A stretch of 64,000 nucleotides of DNA from Methylocystis silviterrae (GCF_013350005.1 NZ_JABVWW010000008.1:58467-122466), one strand, 5' to 3'; shown: positions 38,585 through 51,771, numbered from the stretch's first letter. Made by a program: numbers and translations. The notes: generated by a model from the sequence alone, not told the origin.

Positions 38585-40060
38585 CTATCGCGGCGAACGC
38601 ATCAGACGGATGTCGAGATCGTTCACTTTCTTGCGCAGCGTGTTGCGGTTCAGTCCGAGCAATTCCGCCGCCTTGATCTGATTGCCGCGCGTCGCCGCGA
38701 GCGCCGCGGAGACAAGCGGGATCTCGATCTCGCGAATGATCCGGTGATAGAGACCGGGCGGCGGCAACTGATCTCCATAGTCGCGGAAGAGCTTGGCCAG
38801 ATGAAGCTCGACGGAACTCGAAAGCGTTTGTCCGTCAAACAATTCTTGCGACGACGCGGCTGCGGCTGAGCCTTTGTCGCCGCCCGGGTCAGCCTGCCGA
38901 ATCTCATGTTCGAGTTCGGCCTCGACGAGCTGGTCCGAAATGACCTCCTGCGGGTGCAGCGCGGCGAGCCTGCGGATGAGGTTTTCGAGTTCGCGGATAT
39001 TGCCCGGCCAGCGATATTTCTTCATCCGGTCGAGCGCAGCCTGATCGATGTATTTCTGCGGCAGTCCTTCGCTCGCCGCCACTTTGAAGAAGTGATGCAC
39101 GAGGTCGGGAATGTCCTCGGCGCGCTCGCGCAGCGGCGGCAGCCGAAGCGGCACGACGTTGAGGCGGAAGTAAAGATCCTCGCGGAACAGGCCCTGCTGG
39201 ATGAGGATCCGCAGATCCTTGTTGGTGGCGGCGATGATCCGGACATTGGTCTTGATCGGCGTGCGCCCGCCAACGGTCGTGTATTCGCCCTGCTGCAGCA
39301 CACGAAGCAGCCTGGTCTGCGCCTCCATCGGCATGTCGCCGATCTCGTCGAGAAACAGCGTGCCGCCCTCGGCCTGCTCGAAGCGGCCGGCCGATCGCTG
39401 GTTGGCGCCGGTGAAGGCGCCCTTCTCATGGCCGAAGAGTTCGCTTTCGATCAGATCGCGCGGAATCGCCGCCATATTGACGGCGACGAAGGGGCCCTTC
39501 TTGCGCTTTCCGTAATCGTGCAGGGCGCGGGCGACGAGTTCCTTGCCGGTTCCAGACTCGCCATTGATCATCACCGTCAGGTCGGTCTGCATCAATCGCG
39601 CGAGCGAACGATAGATTTCCTGCATCGCCGGGGAGCGGCCGACGAGCGGCATGCCCTCGATCTCATCGTGGTGGTCATCTTCGGGCCGTTTGCGGGGCTC
39701 GGCCATGGCGCGGCCGACGATGCCGACGAGCTCCTTGAGATCGAAAGGTTTCGGCAGATAGTCGTATGCGCCACGCTCGGACGCCCGAATAGCCGTCATG
39801 AACGTGTTTTGCGCGCTCATGACGATGATCGGGAGTTCGGGACGCAGCTTTTTGATGCGCGGCAGAAGCTCGAAAGCGTTCTCGTCGGGCATGACGACGT
39901 CGGTGACGACGAGATCGCCCTCGCCCGACTGCACCCAACGCCACAAGGTCGCGGCCGCGCCGGTGGTGCGCACTTCATAGCCCGCACGCGAAAGCGCCTG
40001 CGCGACGACCGTGCGAATAGAAGCATCGTCGTCGGCGACCAGAATTTCTCCTCGCGTCAT
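38585..40060 (-). CDS. ntrC: Nitrogen regulator NtrC (sigma-54 activator)
   Basis: I start it at 40060 ([14 protein letters not shown]), giving 491 residues, as GGGAG lies 9 bases upstream. The receiver carries Asp54 in [11 protein letters not shown]. The AAA+ domain is complete: [15 protein letters not shown], the intact sigma-54 loop EKGAFTGAN, and [11 protein letters not shown]. The Fis-like C-terminus shows [18 protein letters not shown]. It activates nitrogen-assimilation genes with sigma-54 RNA polymerase when phosphorylated by NtrB. Confidence 0.97.
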   Translation of the reverse strand: MTRGEILVADDDASIRTVVAQALSRAGYEVRTTGAAATLWRWVQSGEGDLVVTDVVMPDENAFELLPRIKKLRPELPIIVMSAQNTFMTAIRASERGAYDYLPKPFDLKELVGIVGRAMAEPRKRPEDDHHDEIEGMPLVGRSPAMQEIYRSLARLMQTDLTVMINGESGTGKELVARALHDYGKRKKGPFVAVNMAAIPRDLIESELFGHEKGAFTGANQRSAGRFEQAEGGTLFLDEIGDMPMEAQTRLLRVLQQGEYTTVGGRTPIKTNVRIIAATNKDLRILIQQGLFREDLYFRLNVVPLRLPPLRERAEDIPDLVHHFFKVAASEGLPQKYIDQAALDRMKKYRWPGNIRELENLIRRLAALHPQEVISDQLVEAELEHEIRQADPGGDKGSAAAASSQELFDGQTLSSSVELHLAKLFRDYGDQLPPPGLYHRIIREIEIPLVSAALAATRGNQIKAAELLGLNRNTLRKKVNDLDIRLMRSPR

Positions 40061-40088
40061 TACTTCGTTCTCCCGCCTCTGCGAGATG

Positions 40089-41261
40089 TCATGCACGCCG
40101 TTCCTCGCGTTGCTCGGCCCGTTTTGGCCTGTACATTGGCATCAGCACCCGGAAGGTCGTGCGCCTCGGGAGGGACTCGCACTCCACGATGCCGCCGTGG
40201 TCGTTGACGATCTTCGCAACCAGTGCAAGTCCGAGGCCAGTTCCTGTCGACTTGGTCGTCACAAAGGGATCAAAGAGATGCGCGGCGATGTCTTCCGGAA
40301 CGCCGGGGCCATTGTCGCGCACGCAAAATTCGAGCGGCAGGCCGATCGGGCTTTTCTCGCCAAGCGCGCGCAGGCTGACGCCGGGCCGGAAAGCGGTCGA
40401 GAGTTCGATCTCCCCATCGACGGCTTCGCCGACGGCTTCCGCCGCGTTCTTCACGAGATTGAGGAAGGCCTGCACCAGTTGATCGCGATTGGCGTAAACC
40501 GGCGGCAGCGATGGGTCGTAATTCTCGACGAAGCGAACATTGCGGGCGAATCCGCTCTGGGCGACGCGCTTCACGTGATCCAGCACCGAATGGATGTTCA
40601 CCTGCTCGCGCTGCAACGGACGCGCGTCGGAAAAAACCTCCATCCGGTCGACAAGACGCACAATCCGATCGGTCTCGTCGCAAATCAGCCGCGTCAGCGC
40701 GCGGTCCTGATCGCCGAGCGCGGATTCGAGTAGTTGTGCGGCGCCGCGAATGCCGGACAGCGGATTCTTGATTTCGTGCGCCAGCATCGAGGCCAGCCCC
40801 GAAACCGAGCGAACAGCGCCGCGATGCGTCAGTTGCCTGTCTATTTTATCGGCAATTGTTCGCTCCTGCAGCATAACAAGCACAAGCCCGTCGCCCTCGG
40901 GCAGCGGCGCGCAATGAACGTCGACGCGTCGGTCGGCTTCCTGGCCAGGCCGACCGAGATCGACCTTGTATTCATTGATTGTCGCGCCACGTTCGCGAAC
41001 CTGCTCGATGAGCGCGGTGAGCGGCGATCCGAAGGGCAGCAGCCGATCGAGCGACTGCCCGATGAGCAGGGGCTTGCCGAGCTCAAAGAAGGCCTCCGCG
41101 GCGGCGTTGGCGTCCTCAATGACGCCATCGCGGGCGACAGTCAGGATCGCATTGGGCAGAGCCTCGAGCATGCATGATCGGCCGGCGTCATTGATGATCT
41201 TGAGCGGCTCATAGCTACCGCAATGCGCGCTATTGCGTCGGGGGCGGTCGAAAACGCTCAT
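40089..41261 (-). CDS. ntrB: Nitrogen regulation histidine kinase NtrB
   Basis: A 390-residue soluble kinase/phosphatase controlled by PII. After a PAS domain ([20 protein letters not shown]) comes the H-box [19 protein letters not shown], then [20 protein letters not shown] and [20 protein letters not shown]. No membrane helices. It overlaps dusB by 4 bases and precedes ntrC by 28, the classical nifR3-ntrB-ntrC operon. Confidence 0.96.
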   Translation of the reverse strand: MSVFDRPRRNSAHCGSYEPLKIINDAGRSCMLEALPNAILTVARDGVIEDANAAAEAFFELGKPLLIGQSLDRLLPFGSPLTALIEQVRERGATINEYKVDLGRPGQEADRRVDVHCAPLPEGDGLVLVMLQERTIADKIDRQLTHRGAVRSVSGLASMLAHEIKNPLSGIRGAAQLLESALGDQDRALTRLICDETDRIVRLVDRMEVFSDARPLQREQVNIHSVLDHVKRVAQSGFARNVRFVENYDPSLPPVYANRDQLVQAFLNLVKNAAEAVGEAVDGEIELSTAFRPGVSLRALGEKSPIGLPLEFCVRDNGPGVPEDIAAHLFDPFVTTKSTGTGLGLALVAKIVNDHGGIVECESLPRRTTFRVLMPMYRPKRAEQREERRA

Positions 41262-42307
41262 GCCGCGATCCCCTGCTCTGCCGGCTGCGCCTTCAGAAAA
41301 ATCAGCTCAATCAGCCGCGCCGCCTCGTCAGGCGACTGTGTCGTGACCAGCGCGTGACGCGCGTCGGCCGCGGCATGTCCCGCCAAGCGACCCACGAGGC
41401 GATCGACATAGGCGGCGAGATGTTTGCGCGCGTGCCTCAACCCAGCCGACGCGCCCATCGACGCCAGCAGACCTTCGAGGTGTTCGCGCGCGATTTCAGC
41501 GCGCTGCGCCAGCGTCGGCGGCGCCCGTCGCTCGCCGGTCTGCAGAAAATGCGCGATATCGCCGACGATCCAGGGCTGCCCCATGGCCGCCCGACCGATC
41601 ATGACCCCATCGGCCCCGGAAGACTCGAGCATCTCGACGGCGTCGTCTTCGCCGGCGCAGTCGCCATTGGCGATCACCGGAATTCGCACGGCCGCTTTCG
41701 CCGCCGCGATCGCGCGCCAGTCGGCCCGGCCTGCATAAAATTGCTGGCGCGTGCGCCCGTGCACAGTGATCATCGCGGCGCCTTCGGCTTCCGCGCGGCG
41801 CGCCAACTCCGCGACGTTTTGGGTCGAATCATCCCAGCCCAACCGCATCTTGACGCTCAGCGGCACGCATATTGCCTCGCGAGCCGCAGAGATCAGCCGC
41901 TCCGCTTGATCGAGATCGCGCATCAGCGCGGCGCCCGCGAGGCCTCCGGTGACACGCTTGCAAGGACAACCCATGTTGATGTCGATCCAGTCAGCTCCAG
42001 AGGATTCGGCGCTTCGCGCGGCGGCCGCCATTTCTTCCGGCTCGCGCGCGGCGATCTGAATGACTCGCGGCCCGACGCCGGCGCATTCCAGCCGCATCGC
42101 CGTCTCGCGATCGCCGCGGGCGACGCCAGCGGCGGTCACCATCTCGCTCACCGTCGCCGACGCCCCCAGACGCGACGCGATGCGGCGCATGGTCGGGTCG
42201 GTCACGCCGGCCATCGGCGCAAGCAGCGCGCGACCCGTCAGCGTGATCCCGCCAATGCTCAGAGGCGAAGGGGCAAAGCCAACGCCTAGTTTTTTGGCAG
42301 TAGCCAT
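41258..42307 (-). CDS. dusB: tRNA-dihydrouridine synthase DusB (NifR3)
   Basis: A flavin enzyme that reduces uridines in tRNA. Started at 42307 ([16 protein letters not shown]) it has 349 residues. Motifs are [37 protein letters not shown] with the catalytic Cys, [21 protein letters not shown] and PVIANGDC. It is the first gene of the ntr operon and was historically named nifR3 for this position. It is divergent from ispDF with 100 bases between. Confidence 0.95.
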   Translation of the reverse strand: MATAKKLGVGFAPSPLSIGGITLTGRALLAPMAGVTDPTMRRIASRLGASATVSEMVTAAGVARGDRETAMRLECAGVGPRVIQIAAREPEEMAAAARSAESSGADWIDINMGCPCKRVTGGLAGAALMRDLDQAERLISAAREAICVPLSVKMRLGWDDSTQNVAELARRAEAEGAAMITVHGRTRQQFYAGRADWRAIAAAKAAVRIPVIANGDCAGEDDAVEMLESSGADGVMIGRAAMGQPWIVGDIAHFLQTGERRAPPTLAQRAEIAREHLEGLLASMGASAGLRHARKHLAAYVDRLVGRLAGHAAADARHALVTTQSPDEAARLIELIFLKAQPAEQGIAA

Positions 42308-42407
42308 CTTGCCCACATCATAAGCATTTCCCTTCGCACTTGCAACATAGCATTTCTCCCGCCCGTTGGCATTTGACGGCGTTGGCGAAAACCGACAGAG
42401 AGCGGCC

Positions 42408-43619
42408 ATGGGCGCCGCTCACGTCAATCCATCCATCGCCATCCTGATCGTCGCCGGCGGGCGCGGCGCGCGCGCGGGCGAAGGCCCGCCCAAACAATAC
42501 CGGCCGATCGCCGGCGTGACGCTGCTCGCCCGAACGCTGCATGGGCTGCATATGGCCATGCCCCAGGCCGCGCTCAAGGTCGTCATCCATAAAGACGACC
42601 TCGACCATTATGCCGCGAGCATAGCGGAGCTTTGCCCTTCCGATCGGGCGCGGCTTCTGCCGCCAGCCTTCGGCGGCGCGAGCCGGCAAGAAAGCGTCAG
42701 AAACGGCCTCGAGGCGCTCGCGGCCGAGGGCGCGCCGGACATCGTGCTGATTCACGACGCCGCGCGTCCTTTCGCGGACGCTGCGCTCATCGCGCGCGCG
42801 ATCGAGGCGGCCGCGATCCATGGCGCCGCCGCCCCCGGCGTGCCGCTTGCCGATACGATAAAGCAGATCGACGACGCCGGCGTCGTCGTCGCGACGCCCG
42901 ATCGCGCGAGGCTCCGCGCCGTGCAGACGCCGCAGTCCTTTCGCTTCGATCTCATAATGACCGCCCATCGCGCAGCGGCCGCGGGCGGGCGCGACTATAC
43001 CGACGACGCCATGATCGCCGAGGCCGCCGGCGTGAAGGTGCATATTTTTGACGGCGACGCCGCCAATTTCAAACTCACGACGCAACAGGACTTCGCCCGC
43101 GCCATGGAGCAGTTGAAGCAACCCGCATTCGCCGATCTGCCCGACATCCGCATGGGTCAGGGCTATGACGTCCACGCCTTCGGACCCGGCGATTCCGTCT
43201 GGCTCGGCGGCGTCGCGATTCCGCATACGCATGGCCTTGCCGGCCATTCGGATGCCGATGTTGTGTCCCACGCGATCACCGACGCCATTCTTGGCGCCAT
43301 CGCCGAGGGCGATATCGGCGCGCATTTCCCGCCCTCCGATCCGCAGTGGAAGGGCGCGGCGTCGTCGATCTTTCTGGCGCGCGCCTGCGAACTCGTGCGC
43401 GCGCGCGGCGGCGTAATCGCCAATGTCGACGCCACCATCATTTGCGAAGCGCCGAAGATCGGCCCGCACCGGGAGCGGATTCGCGAAAGCCTCGCGGCGA
43501 CGATGGGCGTCGAGATCGGCCGCGTCGCGATCAAGGCGACGACGACGGAGAGACTCGGCTTTACCGGCAGAGGCGAAGGCATGGCGGCGCTGGCGATCGC
43601 GACGGTAAGGTTGCCGTGA
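42408..43619 (+). CDS. ispDF: Bifunctional IspD/IspF isoprenoid enzyme
   Basis: A fused enzyme of the methylerythritol-phosphate pathway: CDP-methylerythritol synthesis plus cyclisation to MEcPP. It is started at 42408 (MGAAHVNPSIAIL), giving 403 residues. The IspD half (1 to about 230) shows LIVAGGRGARAG, the Lys-containing GPPKQYRP and VLIHDAARPF. The IspF half begins IRMGQGYDVHAFGPGD and has HSDADVVSHAITDAILGA with metal-binding His/Asp and later FTGRGEGMAALA. Fused ispDF is typical for alphaproteobacteria. Confidence 0.96.
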   Translation: MGAAHVNPSIAILIVAGGRGARAGEGPPKQYRPIAGVTLLARTLHGLHMAMPQAALKVVIHKDDLDHYAASIAELCPSDRARLLPPAFGGASRQESVRNGLEALAAEGAPDIVLIHDAARPFADAALIARAIEAAAIHGAAAPGVPLADTIKQIDDAGVVVATPDRARLRAVQTPQSFRFDLIMTAHRAAAAGGRDYTDDAMIAEAAGVKVHIFDGDAANFKLTTQQDFARAMEQLKQPAFADLPDIRMGQGYDVHAFGPGDSVWLGGVAIPHTHGLAGHSDADVVSHAITDAILGAIAEGDIGAHFPPSDPQWKGAASSIFLARACELVRARGGVIANVDATIICEAPKIGPHRERIRESLAATMGVEIGRVAIKATTTERLGFTGRGEGMAALAIATVRLP

Positions 43620-43734
43620 GAGGCTGATCGAACCTGCGTCTGCTCCCAATCGCGATTGCTTCCCACTGCGCTTCGCGCGTGGTCGTAATGACGACCAAGG
43701 GCAGCCCAAGGACGATTGAGTGACGAATGGTTTT

Positions 43735-43850
43735 CCTCACCCTCATCCTGAGGAGCCGCCCGCAAGTCGGGTTTACCCGACTTGCGAATTTAATGTCGAT
43801 CTCGGGCAGGCCCGAGATCGAAGGCGGCGTCTCGAAGGACGAGGGTGAGG
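43735..43850. repeat. Family B palindromic repeat with two nested perfect hairpins
   Basis: The outer arms are CCTCACCCTCATCCTGAGGAG and TCTCGAAGGACGAGGGTGAGG-like. Inside lie a perfect 11-bp stem CGCAAGTCGGG-ttta-CCCGACTTGCG (43761-43786) and a perfect 10-bp stem GATCTCGGGC-ag-GCCCGAGATC (43798-43819). Related shorter copies are at 43871-43916, 46343-46388 and 46479-46530. Confidence 0.8.
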
Positions 43851-43870
43851 AGAATGGCGAAAACGGGTTT

Positions 43871-43916
43871 CCTCGTCCTTCGAGACGGCCTCTTCGAGGC
43901 CTCCTCAGGATGAGGA
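43871..43916. repeat. Family B repeat, short inverted copy
   Basis: CCTCGTCCTTCGAGAC at the left and CCTCCTCAGGATGAGG at the right; it is the reverse orientation of the element 20 bases to its left, without the nested inner hairpins. Confidence 0.75.
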
Positions 43917-44012
43917 AACCCTTTACCCGATCGCCCAGAGAGCAGCTCGCTGTGCAGCGTCCATTGTGCGCATGACCTGCTATAAGGCCGGTTCGCAAAG
44001 CCGAGGCCTCTC

Positions 44013-44438
44013 ATGATCTGCGTGACCGATAGAATCGCGCTCCACGAATGGGAAATCGTGGAGGAATTTGCGCGCGCGTCGGGACCCGGCGGCCAGAATG
44101 TGCAGAAGGTCGAAACCGCCGTGCGGCTGCGCTTTGACATCCGAAATTCGCCCAGCCTCGTGGATGATGTGAAGGCGCGGCTGGCGCGCCTCGCCGGCCG
44201 GCGGTTGACGAAGGATGGCGTCATCCTCATCGAAGCGCGCCGCCATCGCACGCAGGAGCGCAACCGGGCGGATGCGCTCGAGCGCCTCATCGACCTCATC
44301 CGCATCGCGGCGGCTCCGCCGCCCCCGCCGCGAAAGAAAACCCGGCCGACGCTCGGCTCGAAGCTGAGGCGTCTCGACGGCAAGAAGCAGCGCGGCGACG
44401 TGAAGGCGCTTCGCGGCAAGCCGACGCACGAGTTATGA
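44013..44438 (+). CDS. arfB: Alternative ribosome-rescue factor ArfB (YaeJ)
   Basis: A codon-independent peptidyl-tRNA hydrolase that frees stalled ribosomes. The 141-residue protein carries ASGPGGQNVQKVETA with the catalytic GGQ at 26-28, and a basic C-terminal tail (RPTLGSKLRRLDGKKQRGDV) that enters the empty mRNA channel. Length and layout match ArfB, not release factors RF1/RF2, as there is no codon-recognition domain. Confidence 0.95.
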   Translation: MICVTDRIALHEWEIVEEFARASGPGGQNVQKVETAVRLRFDIRNSPSLVDDVKARLARLAGRRLTKDGVILIEARRHRTQERNRADALERLIDLIRIAAAPPPPPRKKTRPTLGSKLRRLDGKKQRGDVKALRGKPTHEL

Positions 44439-44472
44439 TACGGATTCCGGCTGATCCGTCCTGTTGGGCCGT

Positions 44473-44578
44473 GTCATTCCCGGAGGCCGAAGGCCTGACC
44501 GGGAATCCAGGGCTGATCCAAGAACGCCGGTTTTGCTCTGGATTCCCGATCGCGCGCGTTGCGCGCGTCGGGAATGAC
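44473..44578. repeat. Dispersed intergenic palindromic repeat, family A copy 2
   Basis: A 106-base element with the same ends as the copy at 7794-7896 (GTCATTCCCGG ... CGGGAATGAC). It shares the GGCCGAAGGCCTGACCGG and CTGGATTCCCGATCGCGC interiors; the centre differs. It lies between arfB and the cinA-like gene. Confidence 0.85.
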
Positions 44579-44605
44579 ACTTGAGCCGTTCCAAGGATTT
44601 CATAT

Positions 44606-44664
44606 GAGATACGTAATACGAATTTACGAGATACGTAATGAGTGAACATACGACATACGTAAAA
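44606..44664. repeat. Three TACGTA-centred repeats at the cinA-like start
   Basis: GAGATACGTAAT occurs at 44606 and 44628, and the related GACATACGTAAA at 44652. The hexamer palindrome TACGTA thus recurs with 22 and 24 base spacing across the start codon at 44638. The AT content is unusual here. It may be an operator; the third copy lies in the first codons. Confidence 0.6.
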
Positions 44665-45147
44665 GCTAACGCGCTTCTCGACAGAGCCCGCGCCAAAGGC
44701 CTGCGTCTTGCGAGCGCCGAATCCTGCACCGGCGGGCTCGTCGCCGCAGCGCTCACCGAAATCCCAGGCTCGTCCGACGTGTTCGAGCGCGGGTTCGTCA
44801 CCTATTCCAATGAGGCGAAGCGCGACATGCTCGGCGTTCCCTGGCCGCTCATCGAGCGCCATGGCGCCGTCAGCGCCGAGGTCGCGCGCGCCATGGCGCT
44901 GGGCGCCATCGAACACGCGCTGGCCGATGTCGCCGTCGCGGTGACGGGCGTCGCCGGACCCGGCGGCGGTTCGCTCGAAAAGCCTGTGGGGCTCGTTCAT
45001 TTCGCCTGCGCCCGGCGCGACGGCGGCGTCGACCATGTCGAGCGGCGCTATGGACCGCTGTCGCGCGCCGAGATCCGCGCCGCCTCCGTCATGCAAGCGC
45101 TGGATATGATGATAGACGCCGTCGACGCGGCTCAGCGGCGGCCGTAA
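44638..45147 (+). CDS. CinA C-terminal domain / nicotinamide-nucleotide amidase
   Basis: A 169-residue stand-alone CinA C-terminal (PncC-type) protein that deamidates NMN to NaMN in pyridine-nucleotide recycling. Motifs are LASAESCTGGLVAAALTEIP with the catalytic Ser, RGFVTYSNEAKRDMLGV, and VAVTGVAGPGGGSLEKPVG. The ATG has no obvious ribosome site, but the N-terminal length fits the family. The last 16 bases overlap the convergent COQ10-family gene. Confidence 0.92.
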   Translation: MSEHTTYVKANALLDRARAKGLRLASAESCTGGLVAAALTEIPGSSDVFERGFVTYSNEAKRDMLGVPWPLIERHGAVSAEVARAMALGAIEHALADVAVAVTGVAGPGGGSLEKPVGLVHFACARRDGGVDHVERRYGPLSRAEIRAASVMQALDMMIDAVDAAQRRP

Positions 45148-45602
45148 ACCGCGTCGGCGCGTGCGGCGAAGGCGTCCGCATATTTGTGGAACGCGCGATC
45201 AAACATCGCGCCCATCACAAAGCCAAGCGCCGGGCTCTTGAATTCATAGGCGATGAAGAACTCGATCATCGACCGGGGCGCGCCGCCGCTCGCCGCCGGC
45301 TCGTCGCGAAACGTCCAGCGATTGTCGAGCTTTCGAAACGGTCCCTCGGCGCACTCGACCCTGATGTCTAATTTGTTGAAGTCGCAGCAGACGCGGCTCA
45401 CATAGCGCTCACAGATCGCTTTGAAGCCAACCTGCATCTCGATCAGCGACACCTCGACCCCAGGCGAGACCTCCGATCGTCGCCGGATGCGAACGGCCTC
45501 GCAGAGGGGCACGAATTGCGGATAGGATTCAACGTCGCGCACCAGCGCAAACATTTCTCCTGCGCTGTGCGGCACGTGGCGACGGTTGCGAAAACTCTTC
45601 AT
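45132..45602 (-). CDS. COQ10/RatA-family START-like protein
   Basis: A 156-residue protein started at 45602 (MKSFRNRRHVPHSAGEMF). The pattern VRDVESYPQFVPLCEAVRIR, then EVSLIEMQVGFKAICERYVS and PALGFVMGAMFDRAFHKYADAF, is that of the polyketide-cyclase/COQ10 fold. Members bind ubiquinone and support respiration; the E. coli relative was named RatA. In many Rhizobiales it is adjacent to lipA, as here apart from one inserted gene and repeats. Confidence 0.92.
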   Translation of the reverse strand: MKSFRNRRHVPHSAGEMFALVRDVESYPQFVPLCEAVRIRRRSEVSPGVEVSLIEMQVGFKAICERYVSRVCCDFNKLDIRVECAEGPFRKLDNRWTFRDEPAASGGAPRSMIEFFIAYEFKSPALGFVMGAMFDRAFHKYADAFAARADAVYGRR

Positions 45603-45732
45603 GAGCCAAGCTTCTAGTTCATTGACGAGAGCGGCAAAAGTCGGCGCCGTCACGCGGCTGGAACAATTGCGTCGCATCGCAGTTCTATCGACGAGCTCTC
45701 GCTGGCTCCTGAGATATTCTACGGAGGAAACA

Positions 45733-46230
45733 ATGGCCAACAAATCTGATTTCACAGCTGATGAATGGAAAAAACTGCTTGAATCGCCGCTGCTGGCCGG
45801 CTTCGCCGTCAGCGCCGGCGACCCGAGCGGCTTTATCGGAACGCTGCAGGAGGGTTTCGCGAGCGCCAAGGCTTTGGCCACCGCAAAATCGGATCCCAAC
45901 GCCGACGCGCTGATCAAGGCGGTCGTCGAGGACCTTCTCACGCCCGACGGACGCACTGCGGCCCGCGATGGGGTGAAGGGCGTGGTCGACGGGGCCAAAG
46001 TGGACGAGTTCAAGGATCGGGCGCTCGTCGAGTTGCGCCGCACCGCCTCCATCCTCGATTCGAAGGCGCCCAATGAGTCGAAGGCGTTCAAGGACTGGCT
46101 CAACCATATCGCCAATCTGGTGGCGGAAGCGGGCGTCGAAGGGGGCTTTCTGGGCTTTGGCGGGGTGAAGGTCACCGACGCCGAACGCGCCACCCTGGCG
46201 GAAATCTCCACGGCGCTTGGCGCCGCGTAA
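45733..46230 (+). CDS. Conserved hypothetical protein
   Basis: A 165-residue protein with an ideal ribosome site (GGAGGAAAC) before the ATG at 45733; an in-frame start 49 codons earlier lies opposite the COQ10 gene and is rejected. It starts MANKSDFTADEWKKLLESPL and includes ALIKAVVEDLLTPDGRTA and the C-terminal FLGFGGVKVTDAERATLAEI. It looks soluble and mostly helical. I recall similar proteins of unknown function in other bacteria but no named domain. It is divergent from the COQ10 gene. Confidence 0.85.
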   Translation: MANKSDFTADEWKKLLESPLLAGFAVSAGDPSGFIGTLQEGFASAKALATAKSDPNADALIKAVVEDLLTPDGRTAARDGVKGVVDGAKVDEFKDRALVELRRTASILDSKAPNESKAFKDWLNHIANLVAEAGVEGGFLGFGGVKVTDAERATLAEISTALGAA

Positions 46231-46342
46231 GAGACTTATTTCAGGCGGCGCAGCCTCGCGCCGCTCCCGGCCCAGCACGCTCACACCACTCGGTCAGCCT
46301 CGGTCGCGTTCTAAGCGTCATGCAAATTCCGAATGGCGCAGT

Positions 46343-46388
46343 CCTCGTCCTTCGAGACGCCACCTTTGGCGGCTCCTCAGGATGAGGA
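46343..46388. repeat. Family B repeat copy
   Basis: CCTCGTCCTTCGAGACGC at the left and GGCTCCTCAGGATGAGGA at the right; flanking GCAGTCCTC and GAGGACTGC extend the inverted arms to 46339-46392. Confidence 0.75.
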
Positions 46389-46478
46389 CTGCTTACTGGG
46401 GCAAGACACGATGGAATTAGCCGCTCAGCTTCTGAGGGCAGCGTTCTCCGATCAGCTCGGAGCGGCTACGGAATCAAA

Positions 46479-46530
46479 GGCCCCTCATCCTGAGAGCGTG
46501 CGCAGCACGCGTCTCGAAGGACGAGGGGCC
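46479..46530. repeat. Family B repeat copy with inner hairpin
   Basis: GGCCCCTCATCCTGAG opposes GAAGGACGAGGGGCC, with an inner perfect stem GCGTGC-gca-GCACGC (46496-46510). Orientation is opposite to the copy at 46343. Confidence 0.75.
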
Positions 46531-46581
46531 GCTTCCAGCGTCGAAGGCCCCGCGTGGGTGTGATCTGAAAGGCGGCGACGC

Positions 46582-47580
46582 TCAACTTATCGGGCTCGCC
46601 TCGCCGAGCGCGAGCCGTCGCTGGCGCGCCGCGCGCAGCTTGGCGAAATCCTCTCCCGCATGATGCGACGAGCGGGTGAGCGGCGAGGCGGCGACGTAGA
46701 GAAAGCCCTTCGCATAGGCGAGCGTCTTATAGGACTCGAATTCCTCCGGCGTCACGAAGCGCTCGATCGCGTGGTGCTTGCGCGTCGGCTGCAGATATTG
46801 GCCGATGGTGATGAAATCGATGTCCGCCGAGCGCATGTCGTCCATCACCTGCATCACTTCGAGACGGCTTTCGCCGAGCCCGACCATGATTCCGGACTTG
46901 GTGAAAAGTGAGGGGTTCAGCTCCTTGGCGCGCTGAAGCAGCCGCAGCGAATGAAAATAGCGCGCGCCCGGCCGCACGGTGACATAGAGCGACGGCACGG
47001 TCTCGAGATTGTGATTGAAGACGTCGGGGCCCGCCGCCACCACCCGCTCCAGCGCGCCAGGCTTCCTGAGGAAGTCCGGCGTGAGCACTTCGATCGTTGT
47101 TTCGGGACACGCCGACCGGATGGCGACGATGGTCTCGGCGAAATGATCGGCGCCGCCGTCATCGAGATCGTCGCGATCGACGGACGTCACCACGACATGC
47201 GACAGGCCGAGAGCGCGCGTGGCTTTGGCGACCCTGCCCGGCTCGGTCGGGTCGAGCGGCGTCGGCAGGCCCGTGGCGACATTGCAGAACGCACAGGCGC
47301 GCGTGCAGATCTCGCCCATGATCATGAAGGTGGCGTGTTTTTTCTCCCAGCATTCGCCGATGTTGGGACAGGACGCCTCCTGGCACACGGTCGCGAGCCC
47401 GGCGTCCTTCAAGAGGCCGCTGGTTTCCGCCCAGGCCTTCGAACCCGGCGCTTTGACGCGAATCCACGGCGGCTTGCGCAGAATGGGCGCGTCGGGCCGG
47501 CCCGCCTTTTCAGGATGACGGAGAGGCGGCTCCCCCCGTTTCTTGCGGGGGTCGTCGTTCAAGAGATCAAGCACGGTCAA
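46582..47580 (-). CDS. lipA: Lipoyl synthase
   Basis: A radical-SAM enzyme that inserts two sulfurs into octanoyl groups on lipoyl domains. The 332-residue protein has both clusters: the auxiliary set [12 protein letters not shown] (Cys66, 71, 77) and the radical-SAM set CTRACAFC (Cys92, 96, 99). The C-terminal [10 protein letters not shown] supplies the conserved Ser ligand. The start appears to be TTG ([11 protein letters not shown]), with GAGGAG about 11 bases upstream. Confidence 0.96.
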   Translation of the reverse strand: MTVLDLLNDDPRKKRGEPPLRHPEKAGRPDAPILRKPPWIRVKAPGSKAWAETSGLLKDAGLATVCQEASCPNIGECWEKKHATFMIMGEICTRACAFCNVATGLPTPLDPTEPGRVAKATRALGLSHVVVTSVDRDDLDDGGADHFAETIVAIRSACPETTIEVLTPDFLRKPGALERVVAAGPDVFNHNLETVPSLYVTVRPGARYFHSLRLLQRAKELNPSLFTKSGIMVGLGESRLEVMQVMDDMRSADIDFITIGQYLQPTRKHHAIERFVTPEEFESYKTLAYAKGFLYVAASPLTRSSHHAGEDFAKLRAARQRRLALGEASPIS

Positions 47581-47616
47581 GAGCGGAGAGTCTCCTCTCT
47601 CACCAAGCTAGGCATA

Positions 47617-47946
47617 TCAATGGCGGACGGCAATGTCCTCGGAAGATCTATTGGCGTCAGGGAGCGCCCGGCATCCGACGCAGAACAGCGCCGCGCCAAT
47701 CGCGCCGGCGATCAGGACCGCGTCTGCGCAGCGCTGGCCCACTCCTGCCCGAACGGCGAGTTCGGCCGCCAGCCATGCCCCCGTGACCCCCGAGAGCAGC
47801 AAAGCCCCTGCTCGAACATCGGCGTGCAGAACATGCGAGAGCTTTGTCGCGCTCCAGCCGACAAGCCCGCCGATGAGCAGAAGGGCGAGGAACTGCGCGT
47901 TGGGCGCGCCAACGATCGCGGCTGCGGCGGAGAGCAACGCGTCCAT
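47617..47946 (-). CDS. Small hydrophobic membrane protein
   Basis: A 109-residue protein with GGGAGG 5 bases before the ATG. Three hydrophobic stretches are visible: LALLLIGGLVGWSATKLSHV, GALLLSGVTGAWLAAELAV and AVLIAGAIGAALFCVGC. The GGLVGW element recalls the transglycosylase-associated (GlsB/YeaQ) family, but the match is weak. It lies 36 bases upstream of lipA on the same strand, so the two may be co-transcribed. Confidence 0.7.
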   Translation of the reverse strand: MDALLSAAAAIVGAPNAQFLALLLIGGLVGWSATKLSHVLHADVRAGALLLSGVTGAWLAAELAVRAGVGQRCADAVLIAGAIGAALFCVGCRALPDANRSSEDIAVRH

Positions 47947-48131
47947 GAGGGCCTCCCGGCGGGGTGAGGAAAAGGTTGCAGCTAGAGCTAACGGCCCATT
48001 AACGATCTCGACGAGCTTTTGTTCCCGGCGTCTGCTGGAAAGATTTCACCTGCGCGGGGCGCGCGGCGTCGCGATCGCCAAGCTGATTCACAACCAAGAT
48101 ATTTAAATACTTAATAATCATAAAGTTATAG

Positions 48132-48150
48132 CTTAAACTTATAGTTTAAG
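48132..48150. terminator. AT-rich perfect palindrome downstream of dnaE
   Basis: CTTAAAC-ttata-GTTTAAG, 12 bases past the dnaE stop on the minus strand, inside an AT-rich patch (48095-48155) that stands out in this GC-rich region. It may end dnaE transcription or be a protein-binding site. Confidence 0.4.
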
Positions 48151-48162
48151 TTGAACTGGCGC

Positions 48163-51624
<3,462 letters not shown>

Positions 51625-51733
51625 GGTCGGAGGCCTTGAGGACGCGGACGGATTCGGGCCGAATTCTACAATTTCGCGCCGCGTCCCGGAACTCCGCGCG
51701 CGCCGCCGTCCCCAGATAGCGTGAAAAGCGGCG

Positions 51734-51764
51734 TCCGCCCCAACGTTTTCACGTTTGGGGCGGA
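51734..51764 (-). terminator. Hairpin after the small secreted protein gene
   Basis: On the minus strand TCCGCCCCAAACG, a TGAAAA loop, then CGTTGGGGCGGA forms a strong stem with one bulge, starting 8 bases past the stop at 51772. A short CTTTTC follows about 6 bases later. Confidence 0.6.
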
Positions 51765-51771
51765 GCGCAGA

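Larger units (their letters stand above)
43620..44012. other. 393-base repeat-rich intergenic region
   Basis: No gene is visible between ispDF and arfB. The first 110 bases are a degenerate repeat remnant (ATTGCTTCCC ... GTCGTAATGACGAC). They are followed by two family B elements in opposite orientation, described separately. The remainder is unremarkable up to the arfB start. Confidence 0.7.
46231..46581. other. 351-base repeat-containing intergenic region
   Basis: No gene between the conserved hypothetical and lipA, which are convergent. It contains two family B repeats (46343-46388 and 46479-46530) and a short unremarkable stretch with no promoter I can support. Confidence 0.7.
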
